Positions 1 through 7,717 of a stretch of 64,000 nt of DNA are shown here, piece by piece. The translations under genes and the position numbers were made by a program. Every line of letters starts with the position of its first letter. Position 1 is the stretch's first letter. A model generated the notes under the pieces. It saw only the letters and a program-made list of their open reading frames with translations, was not told the origin of the DNA and did no database searches. This DNA is from Candidatus Syntrophocurvum alkaliphilum. Lineage in GTDB: Bacteria > Bacillota > Syntrophomonadia > Syntrophomonadales > Syntrophomonadaceae. The stretch is taken from the NCBI RefSeq assembly GCF_009734445.1, contig NZ_CP046457.1, positions 1,234,001-1,298,000 on the forward strand, given 5' to 3'.

Positions 1-422
1 TCTTTCCCGAAAAAGCACAACCTACCAGTTTCAATAAAATCTTCTGACATTAATTCATATGAAGAGCGGTAGTCACCGTCGCCTATATCACGACCAATTA
101 CTGTATAACTTCTATGAATGCCATCGTCTTCCTGAAATGGATCATTATTAATATCTTTATACTTTGGGTAATCTTTAAACCTTTCATAGTCTTCTAAGGT
201 AAAACCAGGCATAATTTCATCATTTTCTATAGCAAACAGTTTGCTTAAGCATTTATTTTTAAAATCCTCTGCTGTCAATGACTCTATAAAATCTATCTGG
301 CTTTCATGACTGGTTTCATTTTCTTCTTTCTTCTGCCCATTATCAGAGCAAGAGCATCCTGACACCATGAATATTATTATTAATATCATGATTGATAAAA
401 CGTTTAATTTATTATTTTTCAT
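1..422 (-). CDS. Lipoprotein of unknown function, C-terminus cut by window edge
   Basis: About 140 residues are visible from the start at 422 and the frame runs off the left edge. Residues 1-20 form a short lysine-containing, then hydrophobic, signal ending in the lipobox Met-Val-Ser-Gly-Cys, so the protein is probably a lipid-anchored exported protein. The mature part is hydrophilic and acidic, rich in Asp, Glu, Tyr and Lys. I do not recognise a family. The start follows a GGGAG ribosome site with six-base spacing; a second in-frame ATG lies two codons upstream but overlaps that site. A short coding-like frame upstream overlaps the start, which suggests translational coupling. Confidence 0.7.
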   Translation of the reverse strand, partial: MKNNKLNVLSIMILIIIFMVSGCSCSDNGQKKEENETSHESQIDFIESLTAEDFKNKCLSKLFAIENDEIMPGFTLEDYERFKDYPKYKDINNDPFQEDDGIHRSYTVIGRDIGDGDYRSSYELMSEDFIETGRLCFFGK

Positions 423-581
423 AAACATCTCCCTTTGTAAATTCAATTTTTACATATCCTTTAATGAGGAATTGAACTAAGTTAGATTCCTCTAATATGT
501 CATTTGTATCAACCTTGGTAATAACTTGTTTTATGTCCCTTCCCTTTTAATGGCAGATTTTATATGTTTGCATATACTCAT
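412..581 (-). other. Possible broken small ORF ahead of the lipoprotein gene
   Basis: Reading leftward, a 16-codon ORF starts at 581 just after GGGAG and stops at 531. In a neighbouring frame, roughly 40 codons with coding-like composition, open from about 542 to 412, end by overlapping the lipoprotein start. The second frame has no start codon of its own. Joining the two frames would give a small protein of about 58 residues, so this could be a frameshifted gene, a recoding site at the A-rich/G-rich junction near 540, or chance. I see no recognisable domain. Confidence 0.2.
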
Positions 582-1003
582 CTCCCTTAAAGTTTTTTTA
601 TAAATTATAATCAAATATTAATCAGGATATATAATTTTTATCTTATATATCCAACTTAGCATAAGATAAGAAAACTTATTGCTATTTAAAGCCTAGGTTC
701 TATTTCCCACCCCCTTATTTAAGAAAAAATTATAACTATGTTTATATAATAAAACCCAATTATTCTTTTAACTATGACAAATGTATTACAATAATATAAT
801 TAATACTTCATTTAATTAATTAAATCTAATAATTAATTGTATACGCCATAATATGCCAATAACCTCTTAAAAATAGTAAATTCTTACTAATAAGTGGATA
901 TTTTTTATTAAACATTGTAATAGATTTGTCCTAATAACCATTTATAAATTTGATATAATATGAAAAATTAGAAGATTTCAAAAAATGAGCTGGGTGACGC
1001 AAA
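582..1003. other. AT-rich intergenic region with one conserved-looking motif
   Basis: No convincing gene. The leftward reading of 692-716 carries a G-rich motif (GGGTGGGAAATAGAACC in its centre) that recurs upstream of the second Nif11 precursor gene at 56128-56151. A TATAAT-like sequence lies just upstream of it in the leftward direction, so this may be the promoter or leader region of the lipoprotein gene. The rest is low-complexity AT-rich sequence before the rightward cca gene. Confidence 0.3.
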
Positions 1004-2305
1004 ATGATTTATATACCAGATGAAATACACTTTATAATTAATAAGCTTAACAGTTTTGGAAACCATTGCTTTTTGGTAGGGGGTTGTGTAAGGGATTACC
1101 TACTTAACAAAAAGCCTAAGGATTTTGATATAGTTACTACTGCTACAATAGATGAAATTAAGCGGCTATTTACTAAGGTTATAAGTACTGGTGAAAAACA
1201 TGGTACTTTGACAGTTGTTAATGGCAACTATGCTTGTGAGGTTACTTCTATTAATAGTGGTGAAAGTAATTTGGATATTAATAAACTGTTAAAAAGTAAT
1301 TTATTAAAACGTGATTTTACTATAAATTCACTGGCTATGGATATTAATGGTGAGATTTATGATTTTTGTGATGGGAAAAATGATTTGTTTAATATAATTA
1401 TAAAGTTTAATTTTGACCCTGTAGATAGGATAAAAGAAGATCCCCTTAGAATGATGCGATTTGTTCGTTTTGGATGTGAATTAAATTTTAAGCAAGATGA
1501 GCAGAGTAAAGTAAGTATTTTTAAAAATGCACATTTAATTAATAATGTTTCAAGCGAAAGGATTCGGGATGAGCTTTCAAAAATTTTGCTCTCAGATTAT
1601 CCTGCTAATGGTGTTAAGCAATTATTTAGTTTAGAGCTTTTGCAATATGTTATACCAGAGTTAATAGACTCATATGGTTTCAACCAACATTCTCCCTATC
1701 ATGATAAGGATGTTTTTAGCCATACTTTAGAAGTATTAGAGCATAGTCCTAAAAAGTTAAATATTAGATTAGGTGCTCTTTTACATGATGTAGCTAAACC
1801 AGTTACTTTTAGTATTGATGAAAATAATATTGGTCATTTTTATAATCATCCAAAAGTTGGAGCACAAATGGCTGAAGATATACTTAGAAGTTTAAAATAT
1901 GATAATAAAACTATAAATAATGTAAGTATTTTAATTAAAGAACATATGCACAGAAATAGATTTTCAAGCCATGCTGAAGCTAAAAGATTTATAAATCGAG
2001 TAGGAACAGATAATATAGATGATTTATTTGATTTACATATAGCTGATATTAAAGGAAGTAAATATTCTAGTGCTATAAGTGATGTTGAATATAATAAAAA
2101 GCTAGTTAAAGAAATATTGGAAAGTGATGAAGTATTAAGTATAGCTGACTTAGAAATAAATGGGTATGATTTAATGGAGTTAGGTTTTAAGCCAGGCCCT
2201 AAAATAGGTGATATTTTAAAAAAACTACATGAATTGGTTTTAGAAAATCCAGAATTTAATAGAAGAGATAAGTTACTAGAAATAGTGCAAGATGAATACT
2301 GCTAG
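1004..2305 (+). CDS. cca: CCA-adding tRNA nucleotidyltransferase with HD domain
   Basis: Adds or repairs the 3'-terminal CCA of tRNAs using CTP and ATP. The N-terminal class II nucleotidyltransferase head carries the LVGGCVRDYLL motif near residue 24, followed by the catalytic DFDIVTTAT segment. The RNA-binding neck region (DPLRMMRFVRF) follows. The C-terminal half has an HD phosphohydrolase-type domain with LLHDVAKP near residue 262. The 433-residue length is normal for HD-containing family members. The start follows a GGGTGA-like ribosome site. It sits just before a leftward tRNA cluster, although all tRNAs here that were checked already encode their CCA end, which fits a repair role. Confidence 0.93.
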   Translation: MIYIPDEIHFIINKLNSFGNHCFLVGGCVRDYLLNKKPKDFDIVTTATIDEIKRLFTKVISTGEKHGTLTVVNGNYACEVTSINSGESNLDINKLLKSNLLKRDFTINSLAMDINGEIYDFCDGKNDLFNIIIKFNFDPVDRIKEDPLRMMRFVRFGCELNFKQDEQSKVSIFKNAHLINNVSSERIRDELSKILLSDYPANGVKQLFSLELLQYVIPELIDSYGFNQHSPYHDKDVFSHTLEVLEHSPKKLNIRLGALLHDVAKPVTFSIDENNIGHFYNHPKVGAQMAEDILRSLKYDNKTINNVSILIKEHMHRNRFSSHAEAKRFINRVGTDNIDDLFDLHIADIKGSKYSSAISDVEYNKKLVKEILESDEVLSIADLEINGYDLMELGFKPGPKIGDILKKLHELVLENPEFNRRDKLLEIVQDEYC

Positions 2306-2410
2306 ATGTCATATAAAAGAAACCTTCCTAATGAATGATTTCAGGTGCAAATTTGGTGCAAAAAAGATTTAATTAAATACTTTTTTACCTAATACAAAGA
2401 AACACAGAAA

Positions 2411-2439
2411 AAGAAAAAAGCTGAGAACTCTGTCTCAGC
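2411..2439 (-). terminator. Rho-independent terminator of the tRNA cluster
   Basis: Leftward reading gives GCTGAG, an eight-base loop, CTCAGC and then a T-rich tract. It lies directly downstream of tRNA-Leu, the last gene of the leftward tRNA cluster. Confidence 0.7.
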
Positions 2440-2454
2440 AAATTACCTATATAA

Positions 2455-2543
2455 TGGTGCCCGAGGCCGGGGTCGAACCGGCACGAGGGTTTAACCTCGC
2501 GGGATTTTAAGTCCCGTGCGTCTGCCTATTCCGCCACCCGGGC
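2455..2543 (-). tRNA. tRNA-Leu (anticodon TAA)
   Basis: An 89-nt type II tRNA with a long variable arm. The anticodon loop reads TAA within ACTTAAAAT. The acceptor stem GCCCGGG pairs with CTCGGGC (one G-U) and is followed by A and an encoded CCA. It is the last member of a five-tRNA leftward cluster. Confidence 0.93.
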
Positions 2544-2583
2544 ATGATAGCTTATTAATTTGTTGTTGCCATTTTTTATTCTA

Positions 2584-2659
2584 TGGAGGGCGGGACCGGA
2601 TTCGAACCGGTGCATGGTGATTTTGCAGACCACAGCGTTAGCCTCTTCGCCACCCGCCC
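2584..2659 (-). tRNA. tRNA-Cys (anticodon GCA)
   Basis: The acceptor GGGCGGG pairs with CCCGCCC, followed by discriminator T and an encoded CCA. U73 is the expected identity base for tRNA-Cys. The anticodon loop reads CTGCAAA, giving GCA. The T-loop motif GGTTCGAATCC is intact. Confidence 0.93.
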
Positions 2660-2772
2660 ATAGTGATTTCGGGCAAGCTAATTATATCAATTTTGGGGGA
2701 CCATTGCAAGAAAAACAATGGTTATATTTATCGCAAAATAAAAGCGCTACCTTTGTAACGCGAGATAATCAA

Positions 2773-2847
2773 TGGAGCGGAAGAAGAGATTCGAACTCTC
2801 GACCCTCGCCTTGGCAAGGCGATGCTCTACCACTGAGCTACTTCCGC
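2773..2847 (-). tRNA. tRNA-Gly (anticodon GCC)
   Basis: A 75-nt cloverleaf with acceptor GCGGAAG paired to CTTCCGC, discriminator T and encoded CCA. The anticodon loop TTGCCAA gives GCC. It is nearly identical to typical firmicute tRNA-Gly. Confidence 0.95.
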
Positions 2848-2856
2848 TTAACTAAT

Positions 2857-2931
<75 letters not shown>

Positions 2932-3039
2932 TTAGGCACTCTTTAGTGCAAGAATCATTATAAATGGAGCTCGTTAAAAAGTCAATAGTTATTGTAAATT
3001 TAGAGATTTTATATTTTTTAAGATCCATTTGTAAATTTA

Positions 3040-3115
3040 TGGCGGAGCTGACGGGAATTGAACCCGCGATCTCCGGCTTGACAGGCCGGCATGTTAACCG
3101 CTACACCACAGCTCC
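3040..3115 (-). tRNA. tRNA-Asp (anticodon GTC)
   Basis: A 76-nt tRNA. The acceptor GGAGCTG pairs with CAGCTCC, followed by discriminator G and encoded CCA. The anticodon loop CTGTCAA gives GTC. The D-arm TGGTGTAGCGGTTAACATG matches bacterial tRNA-Asp. It is the first gene of the leftward cluster. Confidence 0.93.
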
Positions 3116-3198
3116 GCAACATTAAGAATTATATCACCTGGCATTAGTATAGTCAAGAGTACCATGATAATATTTTTTTAAAATTTTTCTTTTACGAA

Positions 3199-3375
3199 TT
3201 ATCCATAGTATTGTGCTTCTCTAAGTTCGATTAGTACTGTGAATTTCTCATTGGTAATAGAATACTTAATTTCTATTACCTCCATATCAGTTGTAGATAT
3301 AAATGTATTAATTAGTTTTTCTAGTTCTCGAGATGATCTTGCTTCAATTACTTTTACCATTCTATTTATTTTCAT
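3199..3375 (-). CDS. Small 58-aa protein, possibly Cse60-like sporulation protein
   Basis: A 58-codon gene with a strong GGGAGGAGGGG ribosome site directly ahead of the ATG at 3375. The product starts MKINRMVKVIEARSSRELEK and continues with a predicted helix and a beta pair (EVIEIKYSI, FTVLIELREA). This layout of a short strand, a helix carrying Leu-Glu-x-x-Ile-Asn, and an 'I-I-x-I-x-Y-S' strand resembles my memory of the Bacillus small sporulation protein Cse60. That similarity is a weak inference. It stands alone between tRNA-Asp and a divergent small gene. Confidence 0.6.
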   Translation of the reverse strand: MKINRMVKVIEARSSRELEKLINTFISTTDMEVIEIKYSITNEKFTVLIELREAQYYG

Positions 3376-3543
3376 TTTATCCCCTCCTCCCTTTTATTTA
3401 TAATATGAAAATAAATATATAACGTAACACAATGCACTAGTTTTCACAGTAATTATGTATCATATTAAAAAAATTATGAGCCAACATATTGCTTTAATAA
3501 TATAAACTCACCAAGTAAACACTAATTTAAAGGAGGTGATAAA

Positions 3544-3726
3544 ATGCCCAAAGATGTTCAGATGGGTCGTTATAAAAAGGATAAAGAATCAGTAGCAAGT
3601 GCCAAAGGTAAACTTAAACTTAGCTATGCATCCGCTGTTTTAGCCAATTTCAATAATCTTTTTCAAGAATTTAGCATTAAGGGTAAGGATGCTTTTAAGA
3701 AATATTCAAAAAAATATCCTGAATAA
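3544..3726 (+). CDS. Small basic 60-aa protein of unknown function
   Basis: A textbook AAGGAGGTGATAAA ribosome site precedes the ATG and a perfect 13-bp hairpin follows the stop, so this looks like a strongly translated single-gene unit. The 60-residue product is Lys-rich (about one residue in five) and contains the hydrophobic patch SYASAVLANFNNLFQEF. I do not recognise a family. The size, basic charge and strong signals fit a small spore or nucleic-acid-associated protein, but nothing in it matches the alpha/beta SASP motif. Confidence 0.75.
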   Translation: MPKDVQMGRYKKDKESVASAKGKLKLSYASAVLANFNNLFQEFSIKGKDAFKKYSKKYPE

Positions 3727-3732
3727 TTGAGT

Positions 3733-3759
3733 ATTACACCGAGTGACACTCGGTGTAAT
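3733..3759 (+). terminator. Hairpin after the 60-aa gene
   Basis: A perfect inverted repeat with 13-base arms (ATTACACCGAGTG and its complement) and a single-base loop, starting seven bases after the stop codon. There is no T-run, so it may act as an RNA 3'-end stabiliser or a bidirectional barrier rather than a classic terminator. Confidence 0.5.
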
Positions 3760-4087
3760 GTCATGAATTAAATATATCTTCATAATACTAATAGTATCTT
3801 TAAGTACATTTGTTTTACATGATTTTATTCATACACCCCTAAATATAGCCATTTAATTAGGGTATGTATTAGGAGAATATAAAAGTATTAATAAATATAT
3901 ATTATAATTTTCCCTGATAGTTCCTATAATAATCTACTTGTTATTGCATATTAATCTATATGGCATTTGTATATATTAGGTGTTTCTAATAGAATAAATA
4001 ATATCATAAAGCTTATAATTTATATCCATTTTTGGCATATACTGGCAAATGCTTTTTGGTGCTCAAATTTATTGGAGGTGTATAGTT
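3760..4087. other. AT-rich spacer and leader of ablA
   Basis: No gene supported. The sequence is very AT-rich, with TATAAT-like stretches near 4014 that could serve as a promoter for ablA. The strong ribosome site TTGGAGGTG is at 4072-4080. I saw no lysine-riboswitch pattern. Confidence 0.3.
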
Positions 4088-5359
4088 ATTAATACTTTGG
4101 AAGTCGATAGTCTAGACTTAAATCATGAATGGTATGATTGGAAATGGCAGATTAAAAATAATATAACAACTATAGAAGAATTAAAAAAGTTTGTTGAAAT
4201 ATCAAAGGAAAATGAAATCAAAATTAAAAAAGCAATAGATCTTTTCCCTATGGCAATTACCCCATATTATGCATCAATTATGGATCGTAGCAACACAAAA
4301 TGTCCTATTCGAATACAAGCAATTCCTAGTGAACTAGAACTACATACTAGTGATTATGATTTAGAAGATCCATTACATGAGGATGCTGATTCACCCGTAC
4401 CAGGGTTAACTCATAGATATCCAGATAGGGTGCTTTTACTTTCTACTAATGAGTGTTCAATGTATTGTCGTCATTGTACAAGAAAGAGAAAAGTTGGAGA
4501 AGAAGGATCTACTATATCATTATCTGCTATTCAAAAAGGCATTGATTATATAAAAGAAAATAAGAGTATTAGAGATGTAGTTATATCAGGTGGAGATCCA
4601 TTTTTGTTAGAAACAAAGCGACTAGAAAAAATTATTTCTGAACTAAGAAAAATAAAACATGTGGAAGTAATAAGGATTGGTTCTCGTACTCCGGTTGTAC
4701 TTCCTATGCGAATTGATGATGAGTTAGTTGATATGCTTAAAAAGTATCATCCAATTTGGGTAAATACTCACTTTAATCATCCTATGGAAATTACACCAGA
4801 ATCAAAGGCTGCTATTCGAAAGTTAGCAGATGCTGGTATTCCTTTAGGTAACCAATCAGTTTTATTAAAGGATGTAAATGATTGTCCAGTAATTATGAGA
4901 GATTTAAATCATCTTCTAGTTAAAAATAGAGTTAGACCATATTATTTATATCAATGTGATTTATCTAGAGGTATTGAACATTTTAGAACTCCTATTTCTA
5001 AAGGTGTAGAAATATTAGAATCCTTAATAGGTCATACTTCTGGTTTTTCAGTACCAACTTTTGTTGTAGATGCTCCTGGTGGTGGAGGAAAAATTCCACT
5101 ACAACCAAATTATCTATTATCTTATGGTTCAAGAAAAACTATTCTTAGAAATTATGAAGGTGTAATCTCTGTATATACCGAGCCAGAAGACCAAACTTGT
5201 ACATGTCCACCAGATTGTAATATATGTAATAGTAAGAAAAACAAAAAACGGGACATAATAGGACTAGAGAAACTTTATAGTGATGATAATGATACTATAA
5301 GTCTTATACCTGAAGGAAATACACGAAATGCAAGAAGGGATAATGATGAAACAGACTAA
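4088..5359 (+). CDS. ablA: Lysine 2,3-aminomutase (beta-lysine for osmolyte synthesis)
   Basis: A radical SAM, PLP-dependent enzyme converting L-lysine to L-beta-lysine. It carries the cluster motif CSMYCRHC (CxxxCxxC) and the PLP-lysine motif DAPGGGGKIP. It also has the Asp residues in QCDLS and VDAPG that bind the substrate side-chain amine in the Clostridium subterminale enzyme. The C-terminus is Cys-rich (CTCPPDCNIC), as in zinc-binding family members. The start is odd. The only in-frame ATG upstream (4049) has no ribosome site. A strong GGAGGTG ends seven bases before an in-frame ATT at 4088, which gives 423 residues and aligns with the paralogue at 6433. The stop overlaps ablB by 14 bases, so the two are translationally coupled. 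Confidence 0.9.
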   Translation: MNTLEVDSLDLNHEWYDWKWQIKNNITTIEELKKFVEISKENEIKIKKAIDLFPMAITPYYASIMDRSNTKCPIRIQAIPSELELHTSDYDLEDPLHEDADSPVPGLTHRYPDRVLLLSTNECSMYCRHCTRKRKVGEEGSTISLSAIQKGIDYIKENKSIRDVVISGGDPFLLETKRLEKIISELRKIKHVEVIRIGSRTPVVLPMRIDDELVDMLKKYHPIWVNTHFNHPMEITPESKAAIRKLADAGIPLGNQSVLLKDVNDCPVIMRDLNHLLVKNRVRPYYLYQCDLSRGIEHFRTPISKGVEILESLIGHTSGFSVPTFVVDAPGGGGKIPLQPNYLLSYGSRKTILRNYEGVISVYTEPEDQTCTCPPDCNICNSKKNKKRDIIGLEKLYSDDNDTISLIPEGNTRNARRDNDETD

Positions 5360-6278
5360 TGATGTACAAATTTATACTGAAAACAATGAACAGTTAAATG
5401 TATCTAGGTGGGGTATAACAAGAGAAATAGAAGGGGATTTTTTTAGAGCTAATTTAGATTTTTCTCCATATAATGAACGAATCTCAATTTTAGATTTTAA
5501 TATTATTAATCCTGATGGTATGAATGAATTTATAGGTATCATTGATGACTTAGCAAATTATAATGAGTTTGGTAAGGTATGGGGAAAAATTGACGAAAAT
5601 AATTCTAGTTTATTTCTTGATAATGGCTTTAGTGCAGAGGCAGTCATATACGATTATTTTGGATTTAAGAAAAATGCTGTTATATGTTCAAGGTTTTATG
5701 GAGATAGAGGCAAATCAAAGACTCATAGTGAAAATTTATCAGTATTAGAAACTGTTTTAGCTAAAGCAGAGGAAGCAAAAAATAATAATAATATGCCAGA
5801 TGGATATAGTTTTAAAACAGCGGATACAGGAGACTTGAATAATTTAGCAAGTTTATTTAAAGAAGTTTTCCCAACATATCCATATCCAGTTTGTGATCCA
5901 AATTATCTTGAATCTACATTAGATCATATTATATATGGTTTGTTATATAATGCTGAAGATAAGTTAGTAGCTGCAGCTTCTGCTGAAATAGATTATTCAG
6001 TAGGAAGTGCTGAAATGACAGATTTTGCTACACTTTCTTCTGAACAAGGTAATGGACTTGCATCCATACTTTTGGAAAATTTGGAGTCTACTTTACCTGA
6101 AAAAAATATACATTGTCTTTATACTATTGCTAGAAGTACTTCTTTTGGTATGAATATGGTTTTTGCTAAACATGGATATCGTTATACCGGTACTTTAGTT
6201 AATAATTGTAATATTTCAGGTGGATTTGAAGATATGAATGTATGGTGTAAAAGCACCTATCCACAAAAAATTTGTTAG
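5346..6278 (+). CDS. ablB: Beta-lysine N-acetyltransferase
   Basis: A GNAT-fold enzyme of about 310 residues that acetylates the epsilon-amino group of beta-lysine, completing the compatible solute N-epsilon-acetyl-beta-lysine. The acetyltransferase core is in the C-terminal half (ASAEIDYSVGSAEMTDFATL, then the cofactor-binding segment SEQGNGLASILLENLE and the downstream NMVFAKHGYRYTG). The N-terminal half is the family-specific substrate domain. The start is one of two adjacent ATGs (5343/5346); 5346 has the better spacing from AGAAGGG. It overlaps ablA and is followed by a terminator. This pairing is the known ablAB osmoadaptation module. Confidence 0.9.
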   Translation: MKQTNDVQIYTENNEQLNVSRWGITREIEGDFFRANLDFSPYNERISILDFNIINPDGMNEFIGIIDDLANYNEFGKVWGKIDENNSSLFLDNGFSAEAVIYDYFGFKKNAVICSRFYGDRGKSKTHSENLSVLETVLAKAEEAKNNNNMPDGYSFKTADTGDLNNLASLFKEVFPTYPYPVCDPNYLESTLDHIIYGLLYNAEDKLVAAASAEIDYSVGSAEMTDFATLSSEQGNGLASILLENLESTLPEKNIHCLYTIARSTSFGMNMVFAKHGYRYTGTLVNNCNISGGFEDMNVWCKSTYPQKIC

Positions 6279-6291
6279 ATAATTCTTAAAA

Positions 6292-6321
6292 GGGCTAGTT
6301 GAAAAAACTAGCTCTTTTTTT
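6292..6321 (+). terminator. Rho-independent terminator of ablAB
   Basis: GGGCTAGTT, a five-base loop, AACTAGCTC (one G-U pair), then seven T. It starts 14 bases after the ablB stop. Confidence 0.85.
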
Positions 6322-6432
6322 ATGCTAAAAAATAAGTTATTGCTTTGAATTTAATATTTTTTGTAAAATTGATGCTTAATTTCACATCTTTATACTAAAA
6401 ATAGTATAAAAGGATTTCAGGAGGTAAATTAA

Positions 6433-7707
6433 ATGCGCAATTATGTAGCGACCTCTTTGTATAAGGATGTAAGTAAGGAGGATTGGAATAGTTGGCAGTG
6501 GCAGTTACGAAATAGAATAACAACTATAGAAGATTTAGAACAAATTGTTAATTTAACTGATGAAGAACGACAAGGCATTGGTAAATCTTTGGAGTTTTTA
6601 CGGATGGCTATAACACCTTATTATGCAATGCTAATGAATCCTGAGAACCCTATGTGTCCCATTAGGAAACAGTCAATTCCTACAGTAACTGAGATTAATT
6701 CAATAGATAATGATAATGATATGGATGATCCTTTGTTTGAAGATGTAGATTCACCAGTTCCGGGAATTACTCATAGGTATCCCGATAGAGCTCTTTTATT
6801 GGTTACGGATCAATGTTCAATGTATTGTAGGCATTGTACTAGGCGCAGAATGGCTGGGACTACTGATAAGGCTCTACCTGTAGAGATGTTAGATCAGGCA
6901 CTTCGTTATTTGCAGGAAACACCATCTATTAGAGATGTAATCATTTCTGGTGGAGATAGTCTTTTAATGTCAGATGCTAATATTGAAAAAATTTTAAGAA
7001 AGCTTAGAAGTATTAAGCATATAGAAATAATTCGTATAGGCACAAGAACACCAGTAGTTTTGCCTTTTAGAATTACAGATGAATTATGTAGTATTCTTAA
7101 AAAGTACCAACCGATATATATTAATACTCATTTTAATCATCCTGATGAAATAACTGAGGAAAGCAGTATAGCATGTGATAAATTAGCCGATGCTGGTTTT
7201 CCTTTAGGTAATCAAACTGTACTTCTTAGAGGTATTAATGATTGTCCTTATATAATTAAAGAGCTTGTTCATAAGTTACTTAAGATACGGGTGCGTCCTT
7301 ATTATTTATATCAATGTGATATTTCAAGTGGTCTTGCCCATTTTAGAACTTCTGTAGCTCAAGGTATTGAAATTATAGAGTTTTTAAGAGGACATACTTC
7401 TGGTTTAGCAGTACCTACTTATGTTATTGATGCTCCTGGTGGAGGGGGTAAGATTCCTGTTTCACCACAATATATGATTTCGCAGTCTGATCATATGGTA
7501 GTTTTGAGAAATTATGAAGGCATGATAAGTAGTTATCCAGAGCCGGAAGAAAGGGTAGTTAATCATTGTAATAATTGTGAGGAGTGCAAAAAGCATTATG
7601 ATGATCCTAAAGTAGGGATTGAGAGAATAATGTATGAAGGAAAAGGAAGACTTATACCTGAAGGTAATATACGGCAGATGCGAAGAAACCGATTTAAAAC
7701 GTATTAG
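6433..7707 (+). CDS. kamA: Second lysine 2,3-aminomutase family protein
   Basis: A 424-residue radical SAM/PLP enzyme clearly paralogous to ablA. It has CSMYCRHC for the iron-sulfur cluster, DAPGGGGKIPV for PLP, and both Asp residues expected to hold the lysine side chain (QCDIS, IDAPG), so lysine 2,3-aminomutase activity is plausible. The C-terminus has CNNCEEC. The start is a good ATG after GGAGG. Unlike ablA, it is not followed by an acetyltransferase. The next gene, ten bases downstream, is a spore photoproduct lyase-family protein, so the physiological partner is unclear. It could be a second osmolyte enzyme, a lysine catabolic enzyme or an EpmB-like enzyme; the length favours KamA. Confidence 0.87.
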   Translation: MRNYVATSLYKDVSKEDWNSWQWQLRNRITTIEDLEQIVNLTDEERQGIGKSLEFLRMAITPYYAMLMNPENPMCPIRKQSIPTVTEINSIDNDNDMDDPLFEDVDSPVPGITHRYPDRALLLVTDQCSMYCRHCTRRRMAGTTDKALPVEMLDQALRYLQETPSIRDVIISGGDSLLMSDANIEKILRKLRSIKHIEIIRIGTRTPVVLPFRITDELCSILKKYQPIYINTHFNHPDEITEESSIACDKLADAGFPLGNQTVLLRGINDCPYIIKELVHKLLKIRVRPYYLYQCDISSGLAHFRTSVAQGIEIIEFLRGHTSGLAVPTYVIDAPGGGGKIPVSPQYMISQSDHMVVLRNYEGMISSYPEPEERVVNHCNNCEECKKHYDDPKVGIERIMYEGKGRLIPEGNIRQMRRNRFKTY

Positions 7708-7717
7708 TGGAGGTTTT

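Noticed and set aside
2345-2375. Tandem GGTGCAAA near the tRNA cluster, as a possible attachment site
   Set aside because: No integrase, no matching second site and no duplicated tRNA end was seen; a short direct repeat alone is not enough.
4030-4062. Possible sigma-54 promoter (TTGGCAT..TGGCAAATGC) before ablA
   Set aside because: The -24 and -12 elements do not have the required spacing and no sigma-54 activator gene is nearby.
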